NCBI GenBank assembly: GCA_961205875.1
Contig: OY540820.1
Location: forward strand, 12,710,001-12,774,000
Length of the DNA: 64,000 nucleotides
Reading direction: 5' to 3'
Source of the DNA: Sialis fuliginosa
Taxonomy: Eukaryota; Arthropoda; Insecta; Megaloptera; Sialidae
Below, in pieces: positions 1 through 12,600 of this stretch. Position 1 is the first letter of the stretch, and each line of letters starts with the position of its first letter. The notes under the pieces were generated by a model that was not told where the DNA came from, did not search any database, and saw nothing but the letters and a program-made list of their open reading frames with translations. A program made the translations under genes and the position numbers.

Positions 1-1945
1 GTTGTGAAATATTCCCTTACAAAGATTTATCTCAATTTATTTTAAAAAATCGTGTTTTGTTTTCCTAAATTGATATTTGCTTTGACATATTAAATGTCAT
101 TTTGACATTTTAAATGTCATTTTGACGTTTGCATAACTTTAGATTTAGATTGAAATTGTAAAAAAATTAAAAGTATACGAAACAATAATCAGGTGTGTCT
201 TAAGAAAAATTAAATGGTTAACCAATTCCAGGCAATTTATCAAAACGCTATCGGTTTTTATTTAAATTATTCAATAATTAACTACCTTTGGTGAATTTAG
301 CACGAGAAAGCGCTGTGCATTTACTTGGCAGATATTTGATATTTATTTATAACTGCTGAGCCTTTAAAAATATGAGGCCCAAGGCAGTTGCGAAATTTGA
401 AACTAAATTTGAATTTAAAAAATTGGAATTTATTTTAATTACTAACAAAACATTCATAAAATGTTCATCATGTCATAATTAAAAAATAAACACAACAAAT
501 TTCTGATTGCAACATATAGTTATTACAAAATTTGTACGAACTTTTTCGATCTCTGGAGAAATTAATTTTTGTGCAGGGAGTCCAGTTTCAATATGTTGGC
601 AGCAGCACTTGTTGATTGCGTGGTGACACCGATGACACGAAAACAATGAATTTATCTAATTCCGTTGATGCCAATAAAAAACACCACCCATCAATTACTG
701 TATATGAAACGAAAATTCTCCAAAATAATTGTTTTTAGAAATTAAGTTTTTTTGTGTGTGTGACATATTAAATAAACGTTTCGTTACTTGTTTTATTAAG
801 TCGAATTTGATTATATATAATTTAATCATTTTTTAAATGAATATACCTTACTTAGGTACTGGCACCAGTCTTGGCCGCTTTTTTTTTGTTTTTTTTTTAG
901 TCAGAAGAATTATTTAGAATCGCCCACACTGTCCACTGTCAGTATTACGTATAAGAAAGTCCCATGACACGCATGGCTGTAATGAACCATTTGAATTATA
1001 ATTTATTTTTTTTTGAAAAAATGAGTAGAACATAAATTATAGGTAATAATATTAACTACAATTTTTAACTTGACCATTTTTCTCTAATTCGCACTATTTC
1101 AAAGTAATTCGAAAAATTCAAAAATCGACGTTAGTAAACATTCGTATCCGGTTGAAAGATCGTTTTCAAAAATGGGAGGTTATTTTCCTAAACAAAAATT
1201 AATCTTAAATATAATATTTCACCCTTCTACGATTTGTCGTATTGGAGTTTCAGCGCTTACAGACATCATGGCAAAAATAGGCTTCACTTTATTACATACT
1301 TATACTATATGTATATTTTATATACAAAAGTATAAAAAAGTAAAAATGGATCTTAGATATTAGCAATAAGTAAACCGATATAAAAATTCGAAAATTGTTA
1401 AACGTGAATTAAGTCGTTTCTGCAAGAATTCCCTTTCATATAGGTACACTAAACATTTATATATGTAGGTAAATGTGTTCTTATATTCCAGTTCTTGACT
1501 AATATATAATACATTCTATTAAATTATTCATATACGACATCGATACATATATTGGGCGATTGTTTCACAAGAAAATAAACCACAAGTATTTGGGTGTTAA
1601 GTAAACACAAGGCGATCTTCTTTCTCGCTCGGTTTACAATTCAATCAATATCAGCGAGTAATACATACATATATTGATCGGCATGCAAAATTCAATAGTT
1701 TAGTATCAGCCTTGAGGTATCATGCGTTGAACTTAAACTACCTAAATTAAACGATGTACATACTGTAGGCTCACTTCCGTTAGTTTGTTTACATTCACAT
1801 AAATGGCGTGAACTTCATTGTATTCCGTTTCCAAATCTATTATGAAGATTTTACTCCTGGTCAAAATCATTTTGTAAGATACAAACTGTTAACAATCGTA
1901 TTAAAAATACCTCATAAAATTATTTTAGATGAAATGTTAAGCAAA
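1..1945. other. Intergenic, AT-rich, no gene seen
   Basis: No convincing exon on either strand. It holds a short end fragment of the AGGTACTGGCACCAGT family at 854-879 and a repeat-like block at about 1080-1210 (CGAAAAATTC...CAAAAATGGGAG) resembling part of 8610-8700. The rest is unassigned. Confidence 0.6.
854..879 (+). mobile_element. End fragment of the AGGTACTGGCACCAGT MITE family
   Basis: Carries the 16-base TIR AGGTACTGGCACCAGT followed by CTTGG, then departs from the family consensus after about 25 bases. It is either a truncated insertion or a solitary end. Confidence 0.6.
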
Positions 1946-1947
1946 TA

Positions 1948-2473
1948 AGGTACTGGCACCAGTTATGGCCGCTATAAAAGTAAGGTTTACTGTTTTTATG
2001 TTTTTTTTTGTAATTCTCATGAACTCATGTTATTAATAAAACAAGTAACTCTTTATTTAATCAATTTAATTAACAAAGTCCGCAAATATAGTTTTTTTTT
2101 TTAATTATAGCCTTTTATTTTGTTTATGTTTCTTCTCCAATAATGGATAAAGTAAAACCAGTAATTAGTACGCAGTGATGGATACTTGCTAATGATAAGT
2201 ACTACGACACAAAAGATATAAAAGAAAGAATCGTCAAATTTGAAACAATGTAAGCAATTTCTATGATAATATAATAATTAAAAAGTTTAAATGTCCACCA
2301 TTTTGACACCTATTGGCCGATTGTCATAAAATCACGCTGTAAGACAGTTAAATGTATATAGATTAATATTCAGAAATGGTAGTAATCAAATATCAACAAA
2401 TATTTATAATTCAGTACATTTGTTAAAAAAATAGCTATTACTGGAGTCATATCCAAGACTGGTGCCAGTACCT
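1948..2473 (-). mobile_element. AGGTACTGGCACCAGT-family MITE, full length
   Basis: 526 bp, bounded by AGGTACTGGCACCAGT and its inverse, with TA on both sides. In reverse orientation to the copy at 9824. The interior matches other copies over the blocks containing GTGTCAAAATGG-like and GAGTTCATGAGAATTAC-like sequence. It has no coding capacity; TA duplications suggest mobilisation by a Tc1/mariner-like or related transposase. Confidence 0.85.
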
Positions 2474-3114
2474 TATACTTATACTGACTGAGAGGTCAAA
2501 AACATTTTTTACTTTTGTTAACAGGAATCATTAGTAAAAAAAGTCAACACTAATAACTGTGAATATAAAATTTAAATACTCTTGTATATGTTTTTTATTT
2601 ACAAATAAAAAAGAATGTATGTTTTTATATGAAAATACAAATCATTTTAAATTACGTTTTAAATATGAATATGTAGATATAATAATATATAACAATCTGG
2701 AAACCACAAAAATTCATACAGTGGTTATATACTTTTTTTTACTCACATTCGTATTTTTGAAAGACTCGCTGAAATATTTGATGTATTAAAATTTTTTGTA
2801 CGCATTATTCAAGCTTAATTTCATCTTGTTATGATTATGGTCACTAGAATTGCTAAAATCTTCATAAGTTACAAAAATATTTTATATTTGGATACAAATT
2901 TAATTATTACTGTGCAAATAATTATACGTTTTTTGTACGCTACAAAATATGTGAATTATGTACATATTTATAAAATTTAAAAATAATATTTTTCTGTAAA
3001 AGTTTTGAAGAATTAATTTATAAGTTGTTTCTATTTAATTCTATTTATAACTAAACAGTCGTTAACTATTTTGGACATTTTTAAAAATCGACTATATTTC
3101 TAACAGTATTAAAA
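2474..3114. other. AT-rich spacer, nothing recognised
   Basis: Very AT-rich sequence with repeated TTTTTTGTACGC motifs at about 2796 and 2931. The open frame at 2559-2789 has no codon or domain signal and is judged chance. Confidence 0.5.
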
Positions 3115-3444
3115 TTTAAATTTTTCCGACTCGCCCTGGCTTCTCATGGGAGATAATATTTCATCCCCTGTCAAGTATGGAGGGTTGTAATTAGTTTCAT
3201 TAGATCCGATGGGAAAATACCACGGGTGAGGGTTTTAGGGGAAAATCAACCCCCTATCTCGCATAGGAGCCGAGATATTTATTTTTTCCAATTTGATTTA
3301 TTATTATCGTCATTGAGAACATAATATCTATAAATAAAAAAATAAAAAAACACGTAAATCGGATAAGTGGTTCTTGAGTGATATGTTCTCACTCACAGAT
3401 ATGTAGATAGAGAGACGCGTTTTATAATATATATATATAGATCT
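3115..3444 (+). repeat. Dispersed repeat with AATCGGATAAGTGGTTCT tail
   Basis: A GC-richer block (GACTCGCCCTGGCTTCTC..., AGGGGAAAATCAACCCCC) leads into CACGTAAATCGGATAAGTGG, an AGATAGAGAGACGCG stretch and a TATATATA tail. The last part is shared with 42330-42412 and 47055-47142. The layout suits a LINE/SINE 3' end with a simple-sequence tail; orientation follows that tail. Confidence 0.55.
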
Positions 3445-3678
3445 CGTGAAACTTCCAAAGCAGTTAAATACCATAAAAACAATGTGAAAAAATGATAGTT
3501 ATTTCCAATATCGGCCATATCTATAAAAATACCTATTCGAATTTTTTTTTTAAATTCCATATTTGTTCGTGCCGACAGAATGATAATGTAACATTTGTAG
3601 ATGATACCACAAATAATAAAATAAAACCCTACTCAAATAATATACTAGTAGAATGTATTAAAATTTAAAAAAAAACTA

Positions 3679-4178
3679 AGGTACTGGCACCAGTCTTGGA
3701 TATGACCCCAGTAATGGCTATTTTTTAATTAAATGTACTGAATTAGAAATATTTGTTGATATTTGATTACTACCATTTCTGAATATTAATCTATATACAT
3801 TTAACTATCTTACAGCGTGATTTGATGACAATTGGTCAATAGGTGTCAAAATGGTGGACATTTAAACTAATTATTAATATATTATTTTATTTATTATATT
3901 ATCATAGCAACTGTTTTACATTGTTTCAAATTTGACGATTCTTTCTTTTATATCTTTTGTGTCGTAATTACTGCGTGTTCATTAGTGGTTTTACTTTATC
4001 CATTACTGGAGAAGAAACATAAACAAAATAAAAGGCTATAATTAAAAAAAAAACAACTATATTTCCGGCTTTTGGTAATTAAATTGATTAGATAAAGAGT
4101 TACTTGTTTTATTAGTAACATGAGTTCATGAGAATTACAAAAAAGAAGCCCGTCAATCATAAAAACAGCCTATTACCT
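3679..4178 (+). mobile_element. AGGTACTGGCACCAGT-family MITE, right end eroded
   Basis: Left TIR intact with TA before it; body collinear with the other copies. At the right end about 30 bases before the terminal TACCT are missing, including most of the TIR, but the final CCT and flanking TA remain. Confidence 0.8.
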
Positions 4179-4564
4179 TATATAAAAAAAACAACATAAA
4201 ATATTGTTTAAATAATTTTATTTTAAAATTAATATTTCCGAGCGATTTAATTCTAGCCGTCAAGTTACGTAAGGTACAAATTAAACTTTAGACAGGTACG
4301 AAACACGCGTGTTAAATTAAAAGAATATATAGTGTATCTATAACCATCTCCAGGTACATTAGACACGACAATTCGTGGTCGATTAGCTGCTATCACGGCC
4401 CACAACTGAATACATATCAAGAACAAACAGTTTAACTTCCACATATGGGAGTCTTAAAATTTAATTTGACAATATAGTAATTTTCCTGCTCGGCGTAGCA
4501 AAAAATTGCCACTGGCTTTAATAAACCATCGGCCTACGTTAGAGATGCGGCTTGTATCCGAACC

Positions 4565-4572
4565 TATAAATA
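4565..4572 (+). promoter_or_regulatory. Candidate TATA box of the five-exon gene
   Basis: TATAAATA is followed 26-28 bases later by an initiator-like CCATTATT (about 4590-4597). It lies about 2 kb upstream of the first coding exon and just before a consensus donor at 4660. The spacing fits a TATA/initiator core promoter. Chance TATA motifs are common in DNA this AT-rich, so only the combination with the donor gives it weight. Confidence 0.4.
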
Positions 4573-4592
4573 CAATCAGTTGATGAAAACCA

Positions 4593-4659
4593 TTATTAGT
4601 TTACTGCGTGTCTATTCGATGGACTTCTTCTGAATGAGGTGTAGTGTAAAGTTTCACAA
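4593..4659 (+). other. Candidate 5' non-coding exon
   Basis: The stretch from the initiator-like site to 4659 is less AT-rich than its surroundings and ends in the donor CACAA/GTAAGT. A matching acceptor (TTTTGTTTGAAG) lies at about 6503-6514, 26 bases before the start codon at 6541. The start of this exon is a guess from the TATA spacing. Confidence 0.4.
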
Positions 4660-6514
4660 GTAAGTATCTGAAAGGGGGGACGGGGGATACGGGTTTTTAA
4701 ATTGTGTTTAACGAAAGAGTGTTTCATGAGATTTTAAAAAAAGTATTTTTTTTTTGTTTAAAATTTGGTGTTTCATGAGATTTTAAAAAAGTATTTTTTT
4801 TTGTTTAAAATTTTGTGAATTTTGTTGGAGTGTATACTAAAGACAAGTAAGTATGTATGTATTAATGAAGATTTGGGTTATTTTTATTACAAAATTATGC
4901 ATTCAGTGTTGTTTTAGTTTTTTGTTTTTATATAATTTATATAATTTTGCTTTTTGATTTCAATGAAAATAAAATTATTTTGAAGAAATTTATTGTGAAA
5001 AATATATGAAATAAAAAAATCTTTATTGTTAGAACACTAAAAAATTGATTTTAATGAAAATAGAAGGAAGTTATATTTTGTTACAATGAATTAGTATTTA
5101 ATTAAAAAGAAAATTAGTTGGAATATGGAATTCCAAATAAGTAAATTATATGTAATAAATATTTTTAATATTAAATATATTTTCAGTTATCTGGATGAAT
5201 CGAGTTCTGCCAATTTTACTAGCTTACTTCACTTCTATAATAGGAATACTTTTGTCGATTGTACCGACCATTAAAATATGATACATATTAAAAGTGAGCA
5301 TAGGATAAGTTCCATCCTTTTGTAATTTAAGTTTGCCTGCTCTGATCATGGGTAATTCTTATCCTTTCTGTAATCATTAATGGTAGATGGGTTTGCAAAA
5401 ATAATCATAATATTTGGTGGCTTTTTAATAAAACAAAAAATAATTTAGCATATCTTTTGAGGGTTCTAATCCTATAATTTTATATAATTGCAAATATATC
5501 TTTAATCGCTATATAAGTAATTATTGTACAATCGAAATTGTTTTTCTAGTTGAATGGAACTTTATAATGTTTTTTAATTTTATTCATGCATGACGTTAGA
5601 CAATGGTCTCTGAAGGATTTTGTTTTGGCATAATGCTATTCTAAGGTGACTGGTTATGGGTTGAATTAAATATACTATATATGTGTATGCATGTATTTAG
5701 GGATTAAAATTATTGTTAAATGACTCGTATAAACTGTGGTTAAAATAAGCCTGGATGATTTCTAATGATAGTATACAGTGAAACATACAGATTTCCACAT
5801 ATTGGGCACGAACATCACATTGAGGTCCACTAGATTCCAAATTGGTATTAAAACATTTACCAAAATTATCTATTATTAAGGTTATGTACCTACACATATT
5901 TTTACGTAAAATAACCAAAAGTAAAAAAGTGAATATTTTTGAGTTACGAAAATTTTGAGATACTTTTATAGAACTGTTTGTTATTTGTATAGAACTTTCA
6001 GTTAAATATCAAAGTATTTTTGAACTAATTTTTAAAATTTAATATGCTTAATTCTTTTAAAGATAAATTGCCGCTTATTGATTTTCCAAATATATACATA
6101 TTTAAACAATACTGAATTCGATTTTTACTTAAAAATACACGGACAAAATTATACATCCTGTTAAAAAATTAATATTGTAGTTTAGCTAGTTGAAAATTAT
6201 AATCCGCATTGAAATTTTTGTATGAAAAAATTGTAAAATGGCAAGTCTAATGTAGTAATTTTGTCTATGTAGTTTTTATTTATTTTATAATGTAGCATAG
6301 TAATTTTTCCACAACTTTTTAAAGTAAAGAATAACAATTTTCCCTGTATATTTTAGTGAATACTTTTTGCTATTAAAAAAATATATTTCACCGACTGTCA
6401 AAATATTGTGTCTTCCTAATAATGTCATTAAATTAAGACATACGATTCTTAAAAAATACCTGTTATATTTATAATTTTATTAAAAGATAAAAAAATATAC
6501 TGTTTTGTTTGAAG
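4660..6514. other. Putative first intron, AT-rich
   Basis: Between the donor at 4660 and the acceptor at 6513-6514. It opens with a local duplication of GTGTTTCATGAGATTTTAAA (about 4721 and 4769). No element or coding signal beyond that was seen. Confidence 0.45.
4721..4815 (+). repeat. Short tandem duplication
   Basis: Two adjacent copies, about 48 bases apart, of a unit GTGTTTCATGAGATTTTAAA followed by AAGTATTTTTTTTTGTTTAA and AATTT, differing mainly in homopolymer length. Confidence 0.7.
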
Positions 6515-6656
6515 GAGCGCCATTTCGTGATCTATACAAAATGGCGGAGAGTACAACGGGAATAGACAAGTCAACAACTGAAGACCAGACAATAGAATTG
6601 ATTAACCAAGCCCATGATTCAGATGGAAGTGAAACTAGCGACGTACCACTTGACAG
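6515..6656 (+). CDS. Exon 1 (coding from 6541): start codon and acidic leader
   Basis: Starts after a pyrimidine-rich stretch ending in AG at 6513-6514. The ATG at 6541 is preceded by ACAAA, a good insect start context. It encodes 38 codons plus two bases (AG) and ends at a GTGAGT donor. The peptide begins MAESTTGIDK and continues with acidic and hydroxylated residues, probably disordered. The two leftover bases join the first G of exon 2 to give Arg39. There is no in-frame stop between the acceptor and the ATG, so an upstream start in an alternative transcript is possible. Confidence 0.85.
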
Positions 6657-9600
6657 GTGAGTGCGTTGATACTAAAACCTATTTAATTATTAAAATTATT
6701 TAACACTCGTTAATTATAATTTCATTAAAAGTTATAGTTATAGGTTGTTTTCAATGTGTATATAATTATCAGAGTTCAATAATCGATCAATAGTTTTCGT
6801 TAAACGAGTATTTTTATTTCGATGTTTAGTATAAATATTGAAAGTAATTTCGATATTTGTTTCAAAAATGAAGAAAGACAATACACAGTAATTAAAACAA
6901 TTATGAATCAAAATGTTTATATAAAATAATGCAATAAGATATTGAAAACTCTATGGTAAAAATAGCCGCATATAAATATATAGGAAAACATTAAAAAGAT
7001 TGAAAATTCTACTCTTTTTTCTACAGAGTTATAATATTATAAGGTAGTGGCACCAGTCTTGACAAGGACCCCAGTAATTGCAATTTTTTAGTTAAATATA
7101 TTGAATTAGAAATATTTGTTGATATTTGATTACTACCATTTCTGAATATTTTACTTACTATTTAAATTGTTAGAAGACACTTGGTCGTGACTTACATCCA
7201 TAAGTACAGATACCATGTATGTTTTATGTACACTGCACATATATTAAATAATATTAAATATATTAGGTACAGAATTATCTTAAAATCATAAAACAATTCT
7301 TAAAACTACGATAGCAAAAAATGTAAACTATAAATAAAAAAATAAAAGTTTAAAACGAAATAAAAATAACAGTGTAATAAAACATACGACATTCTAGATT
7401 ATCATGTAATACAATTTTTTATCATCACAGAATGAAATTTTTCTCCGTTGCTTGTGTCCAAAAAAGTATGATTTATATATGAACATTTTAATTAAAATTT
7501 ACCAACCCACTTATGTCGTTATACATGCAAAAAAATAAGGTAAAGCTCGTACGAAAATAGTATTTTATAGTAACATAATTATTAAATACATAGAATAAGT
7601 ATATAAGTACATACTTATATAGGTATAAATTATAAATATATGTAAAATTGATACATTGAAAAATATATGTATACAGATAACAAAAAGAATCAAGTTTTTT
7701 AGTTACTATATATGTAATATGTAAATATTAACTATTCGTATAGGTATATATGTTATATGTATAAGGAAATTGAAAAACAATAGAGTAACCAAAATAAGAT
7801 TTCGATATTGCCATTTGAGCATCGAGTTGAAACTATCGTTTGAAATAAATAAATAAAAACAAATGTGATCAGATATTTTAATCTTATTTTTGTATATAAA
7901 TTAAATTTTTTTCCATTATTTATTGCCTCTGCATCAATTATTATATCGAGTTTTATACGACAAAAAATTAATTTGACAAGAGAAGATATTTTTAAATTAT
8001 ATTTTAAATTTTAAACAATCATTTACAATAAAGTTGCCTTTCTCTATAATTTTTTAACGGTAAATCTCAATACAAATGTCAATGTGATTCAAAATGTGAA
8101 CAAAATTGTCGCTTACGATAATTTTGCGTTCAGAACTCATATTTTTAAATACTGTACCTTGTAAAATTAACTTTTTGTCGCTTACGATAATTCGGCGGTT
8201 AGGGCTAGATATATTCAATTAGTTCCACGAAAAATAACCGTCGATGACGTATATGTGTCAGTCTGTCGGTCTGTAAACGATGTATAGGATGAAATTTACA
8301 AACACGAATATAATTTTATGTTTATGTTCTTGTATAAGTAGGTACAGTAAATATAAATGTTCTATTTTTATTTTGGAAGAGCATTATTAAATCATAAAAC
8401 TGTTGCAAATTTTAATTTTTTTAAATTATTCGGTACAAGATTTTTTTATAGATCATTATATGTATATATTATATATGTAATTGTTAACACTTTTATTTTA
8501 TTAATGAATATAAATTACATTAAATTAATAATCGATAATTTTTATTTCAGTTAAATAATTCATATGCGCCAATGTGTTATATAATTGGAATAAAATAAAA
8601 TATAAGAAAATGATACGAAAATAATTCGAAAAGCTCAAAAATTAAAGAAAATCGATTATTTCCGTGTTCCGTTTAGTGATGCTTTTCAAAAATAGGAGCT
8701 GCATATCTAGAGTATATAAGAACCTTAAGTTTAAAATTTCATGTTTGTAAGTCACAAGATCACAGACAGACAGACAGACAGAAGTACACACACAGGTGAC
8801 ATAATGGTCGTACGTGTAATTCCGTTAAAAATTTTGAGTTCGAATTTTTTCATGATACAGACATTTCATGGTTGTATAAAAATGTAAAAAATACTTTGAA
8901 AGTTGGAAAATATTGTAATTTATGTGGATGACAGCACAATTACTGCGACCTCATTGTAGTAAATAAAGGAACTAGCAAGCAATAATATTGTTTAATATGA
9001 TATAATTATATTTGTAAGAGATTTAAAAAAAAAATAGGTACGTGGTGTAGTAAAAATAATTTTAAAATATTTATACAAATCAAATATTCAATTCGATTTA
9101 AAACTAATAGCAGAGACATGTTTGAAAAAAACAACATTTCCATGCATAAAGAACTCAAAGAAAAGAATCCCGAGCCATTGATGTACAAAACAAACACACT
9201 TGAGTAGTGAAAAAAACCTATTCCAAAAGTTACGCATATTGCGTGAGATTGCGAAAATCGTGAAATAAAGGAACAAAAATTACATTATTCAGAATCTCTG
9301 CACGGGAAAAATGCTGATCTTGTAAATTCTACGGATTTAATCATTCCGTACATTGAATTTATAATATTTTTTAAGAAACCTTAGCAGATAAGTGTTTTAT
9401 TTATCTTGTTAAAGGATTTTTTACTTTAAAACTTTTACGTTTAATTTATTTATATTTTTGAGGGGTTTACTTAAATTCGAATATTTAAAAATAGGTCAAA
9501 GTGACAGTTAGTATTCTTTTACTATTTACAAACTCTGGAAATTTCCCTTTAGAAAATAAGTATTATATGGACACAGTTCATGACTAATATAATTGTAAAA

Positions 9601-12600
9601 ATTTATATTTGAAATTTCATAAAAAAACCTTCATAAATCCATTTCTTTAGAGTAAAAATTGAATTACAAAACCACTGGTTCATATCTTAAAACGTTATCA
9701 GAAAAATATGCGAGAGGTAATATACGATGTGCAATATAGATTTTTTCTATCCAAAAACTATGTTTAATAAAATTTCAAATAATAAATTTATATGCCTGAG
9801 AAATAATAACTAAAACTTAAATAAGGTACTGGCACCAGTCTTGGATATGAACCCAGTAATGGCTATTTTTTAATTAAATGTACTGAATTAGAAATATTTG
9901 TTGATATTTGATTACTGCCATTTTTGAATATTAATCTATATACATTTAACTGTCTTACAGCGTGATTTAATGACAATCTGCCAATAGGTGTCAAAATGGT
10001 GAACATTTAAACTAATTATTAGTATATTATTTTGTAATCATTAGCGTGTCCATCACTGCGTGCTCATTATTGGTTTTACTTTATTCATTACTGGAGAAGA
10101 AATATAAATAAAATGAAAGGCTATAATTTAACAAAACATACTATATTTACGGACTTTGGTAATTAAATTTATTAAATAAAGAGTTACTTGTTTTATTAGT
10201 AACATGAGTTCATGAGAATTACAAAAACAGTAAACCTTGCTCTTATAGCGGCCATAACTGGTGCCAGTACCTTATAATAGTACATATTCACATACATATG
10301 TACTCGTAAACAATATTATTTATCATTTAAAACAAACCAATATACACAAAATAAATTAGAATATTTTGTAAATGTATTTTCAACCCAAGAAATGTATGCA
10401 TTATTCAAAAATACATAAAATAGTGTATAACTGTATACAAATTGAGTACGTCAATCGAAAAATACTTTCATGTACATTCATTGTATCGATTTCCAAAGGT
10501 GAAGTGAGTACAATTTGTGAAAAACAAACTCACAAAGTCGAATCAATGTAATTTCTTTATATTTCTTGCTGTTACCGGTACCTTCTCTCTAACGTCTCCC
10601 TTCAATACTCAGAAGTCAAACGTGACCTACTGAACGGGAGTTAGCGACGTGAGCTAGTTCATAAATGATGGTATAGATGTCGGGGAGGTCGATTTCCGGG
10701 TTTAAATCACGGAAACATTTACTTAGGTTTCCGATATTTTTTAAATGAAGTTTTAAAACTTATTGCAGGTATTTATTTGACACTTTCAATTTTTCGAGGA
10801 ATTTGTAGGTTTGTGATTAAAAATAATATATTTTGGAAAATAATATCGAAAAAAATAGCATGGCTTACAATTAGTATAATTTTAATTAATACGACTCTTA
10901 CCTTATTTTTGTAGTTTATATCATCTGTAAATGACAAAATTTGAAATTAGTACGAAAATTAAAAATATAGTAAAAAAAATTAAAAATATATTTTCTTTAT
11001 GTATAAGAATCTAAGAAGCACGTATAAAATAGACATCTTTTATATGATTTTTTAGAATAAAAAAACAAAGATTAAGCTTAATTTATACCGTGGATGTATT
11101 ATGTACGTATGTATGTACAAATAAATGTACATGTTTCATTAAAAAATAATACTATTAGTTTTATAAGAATGTTTGAAAAATTCGATTTAAATCTTACAAT
11201 TAAATTAAATTTAATTAAATTATTAAATTAAATTTTCAGTGTCAGTTTTAATATTTAATATTTATAAACTGTTTCATTTATAATAAAAAATAAAAAAAAG
11301 AGATTTTAATAAAAGCTTGTAGTTTTTTTTTTGGTTAGGTTGGCTTTGTAGACCAGTGATTCTCAAACGGGGTATTTAAAAAAAACCTCTCATTTAGTGC
11401 ACTAATTTTAAATAATCCTAGCAGTGGCGTAGATAGGAGGGGGGGGGGATCAAGGGGATCAATCCCCCCCACGAGTCTACGAAAATTATAAGTTGATCAA
11501 AAGAATTTATAATACTACACGAATTTAGTTGCCAGATTTCTAAAAATCTCGGATAAAGGAGAGGAGGGTAATTTTTAGGATGCAGAATTTTTTTTTTTTT
11601 TAATTTTTTAACATACAAATAAATTCATCTACTAGTTATATACTTCTATATCAGTGGCGAAGCGTTCATGGAAGCAGGGAAAGCAGTGCTTCCCTTACTT
11701 TGTGGGTAAATTAATACAAATCTGTATTTTCAGTTAATAAATAATTTAAAAATATTATTAGAATATTCGTCTTTATGCGCAACTCAAACATTTTAATCAA
11801 AAATAGCATTTAATATTAATTTACACGCTCAGTTATAAAACTATAATACCTCTACGTCTTATTTTCTTGTATTTTAGTCGATATTTGTATGACGAGTTGA
11901 AGATCACTGCAGGAAATTTCACTAAAAAATTTCGAATTTTTGATTTCGTTAAAAGTATGTTTATTGTATAGAAAATGACGTGAAAAGTTGAATGCTTCAA
12001 ACCGCAGGTCTGTATCTCAAACCGTTCTCGAGATATAGCCTCTCAAAGTTTCAGTTTTTTCAAAATTTTGGAGAAAAATGGTTCTAACTTTTGAACGCGT
12101 GGTCGGATTTGATTTTAGTTGACGGATTTGGAATCAGCGTGTCAAAATCTATATAATGACATGTATAATACCTTAAAACTCGAGAAAAAAAATTTCGCGA
12201 AAAATCGAAAAAATTCAAAGGGGTATACCTTAAAAAAATGTCGATTTTTGGCCAAAATTTTTTTGTCGGATTTTAAAGTATTATACATGTCATTATATAG
12301 ATTTTGATACGCTGATTTCAAATCCGTCAACTAAAATCAATTCCAACCACGCGTTCAAAAGTTATGGCCTTTTTTCTCCAAAAATTTGAAAAAACTAAAA
12401 CTTTGAGAGGCTATATCTCGAGAACAGTTTGAGATACAGACCTGCAGTTTGAAACAAACAACTTTTCACGTCATTTTCTATACAATAAACATACTTTTAA
12501 CGAAATCAAAAATTCGAAATTTTTAAATGAAATTTACTGCAGTGAACTTCAACTCGTCATACAAATATCGACTAAAATACAAGAAAATAAGACGTAGAAT

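Noticed and set aside
12119-12330. Two overlapping 62-codon frames on opposite strands
   Set aside because: They are mirror translations of the two arms of a foldback element.
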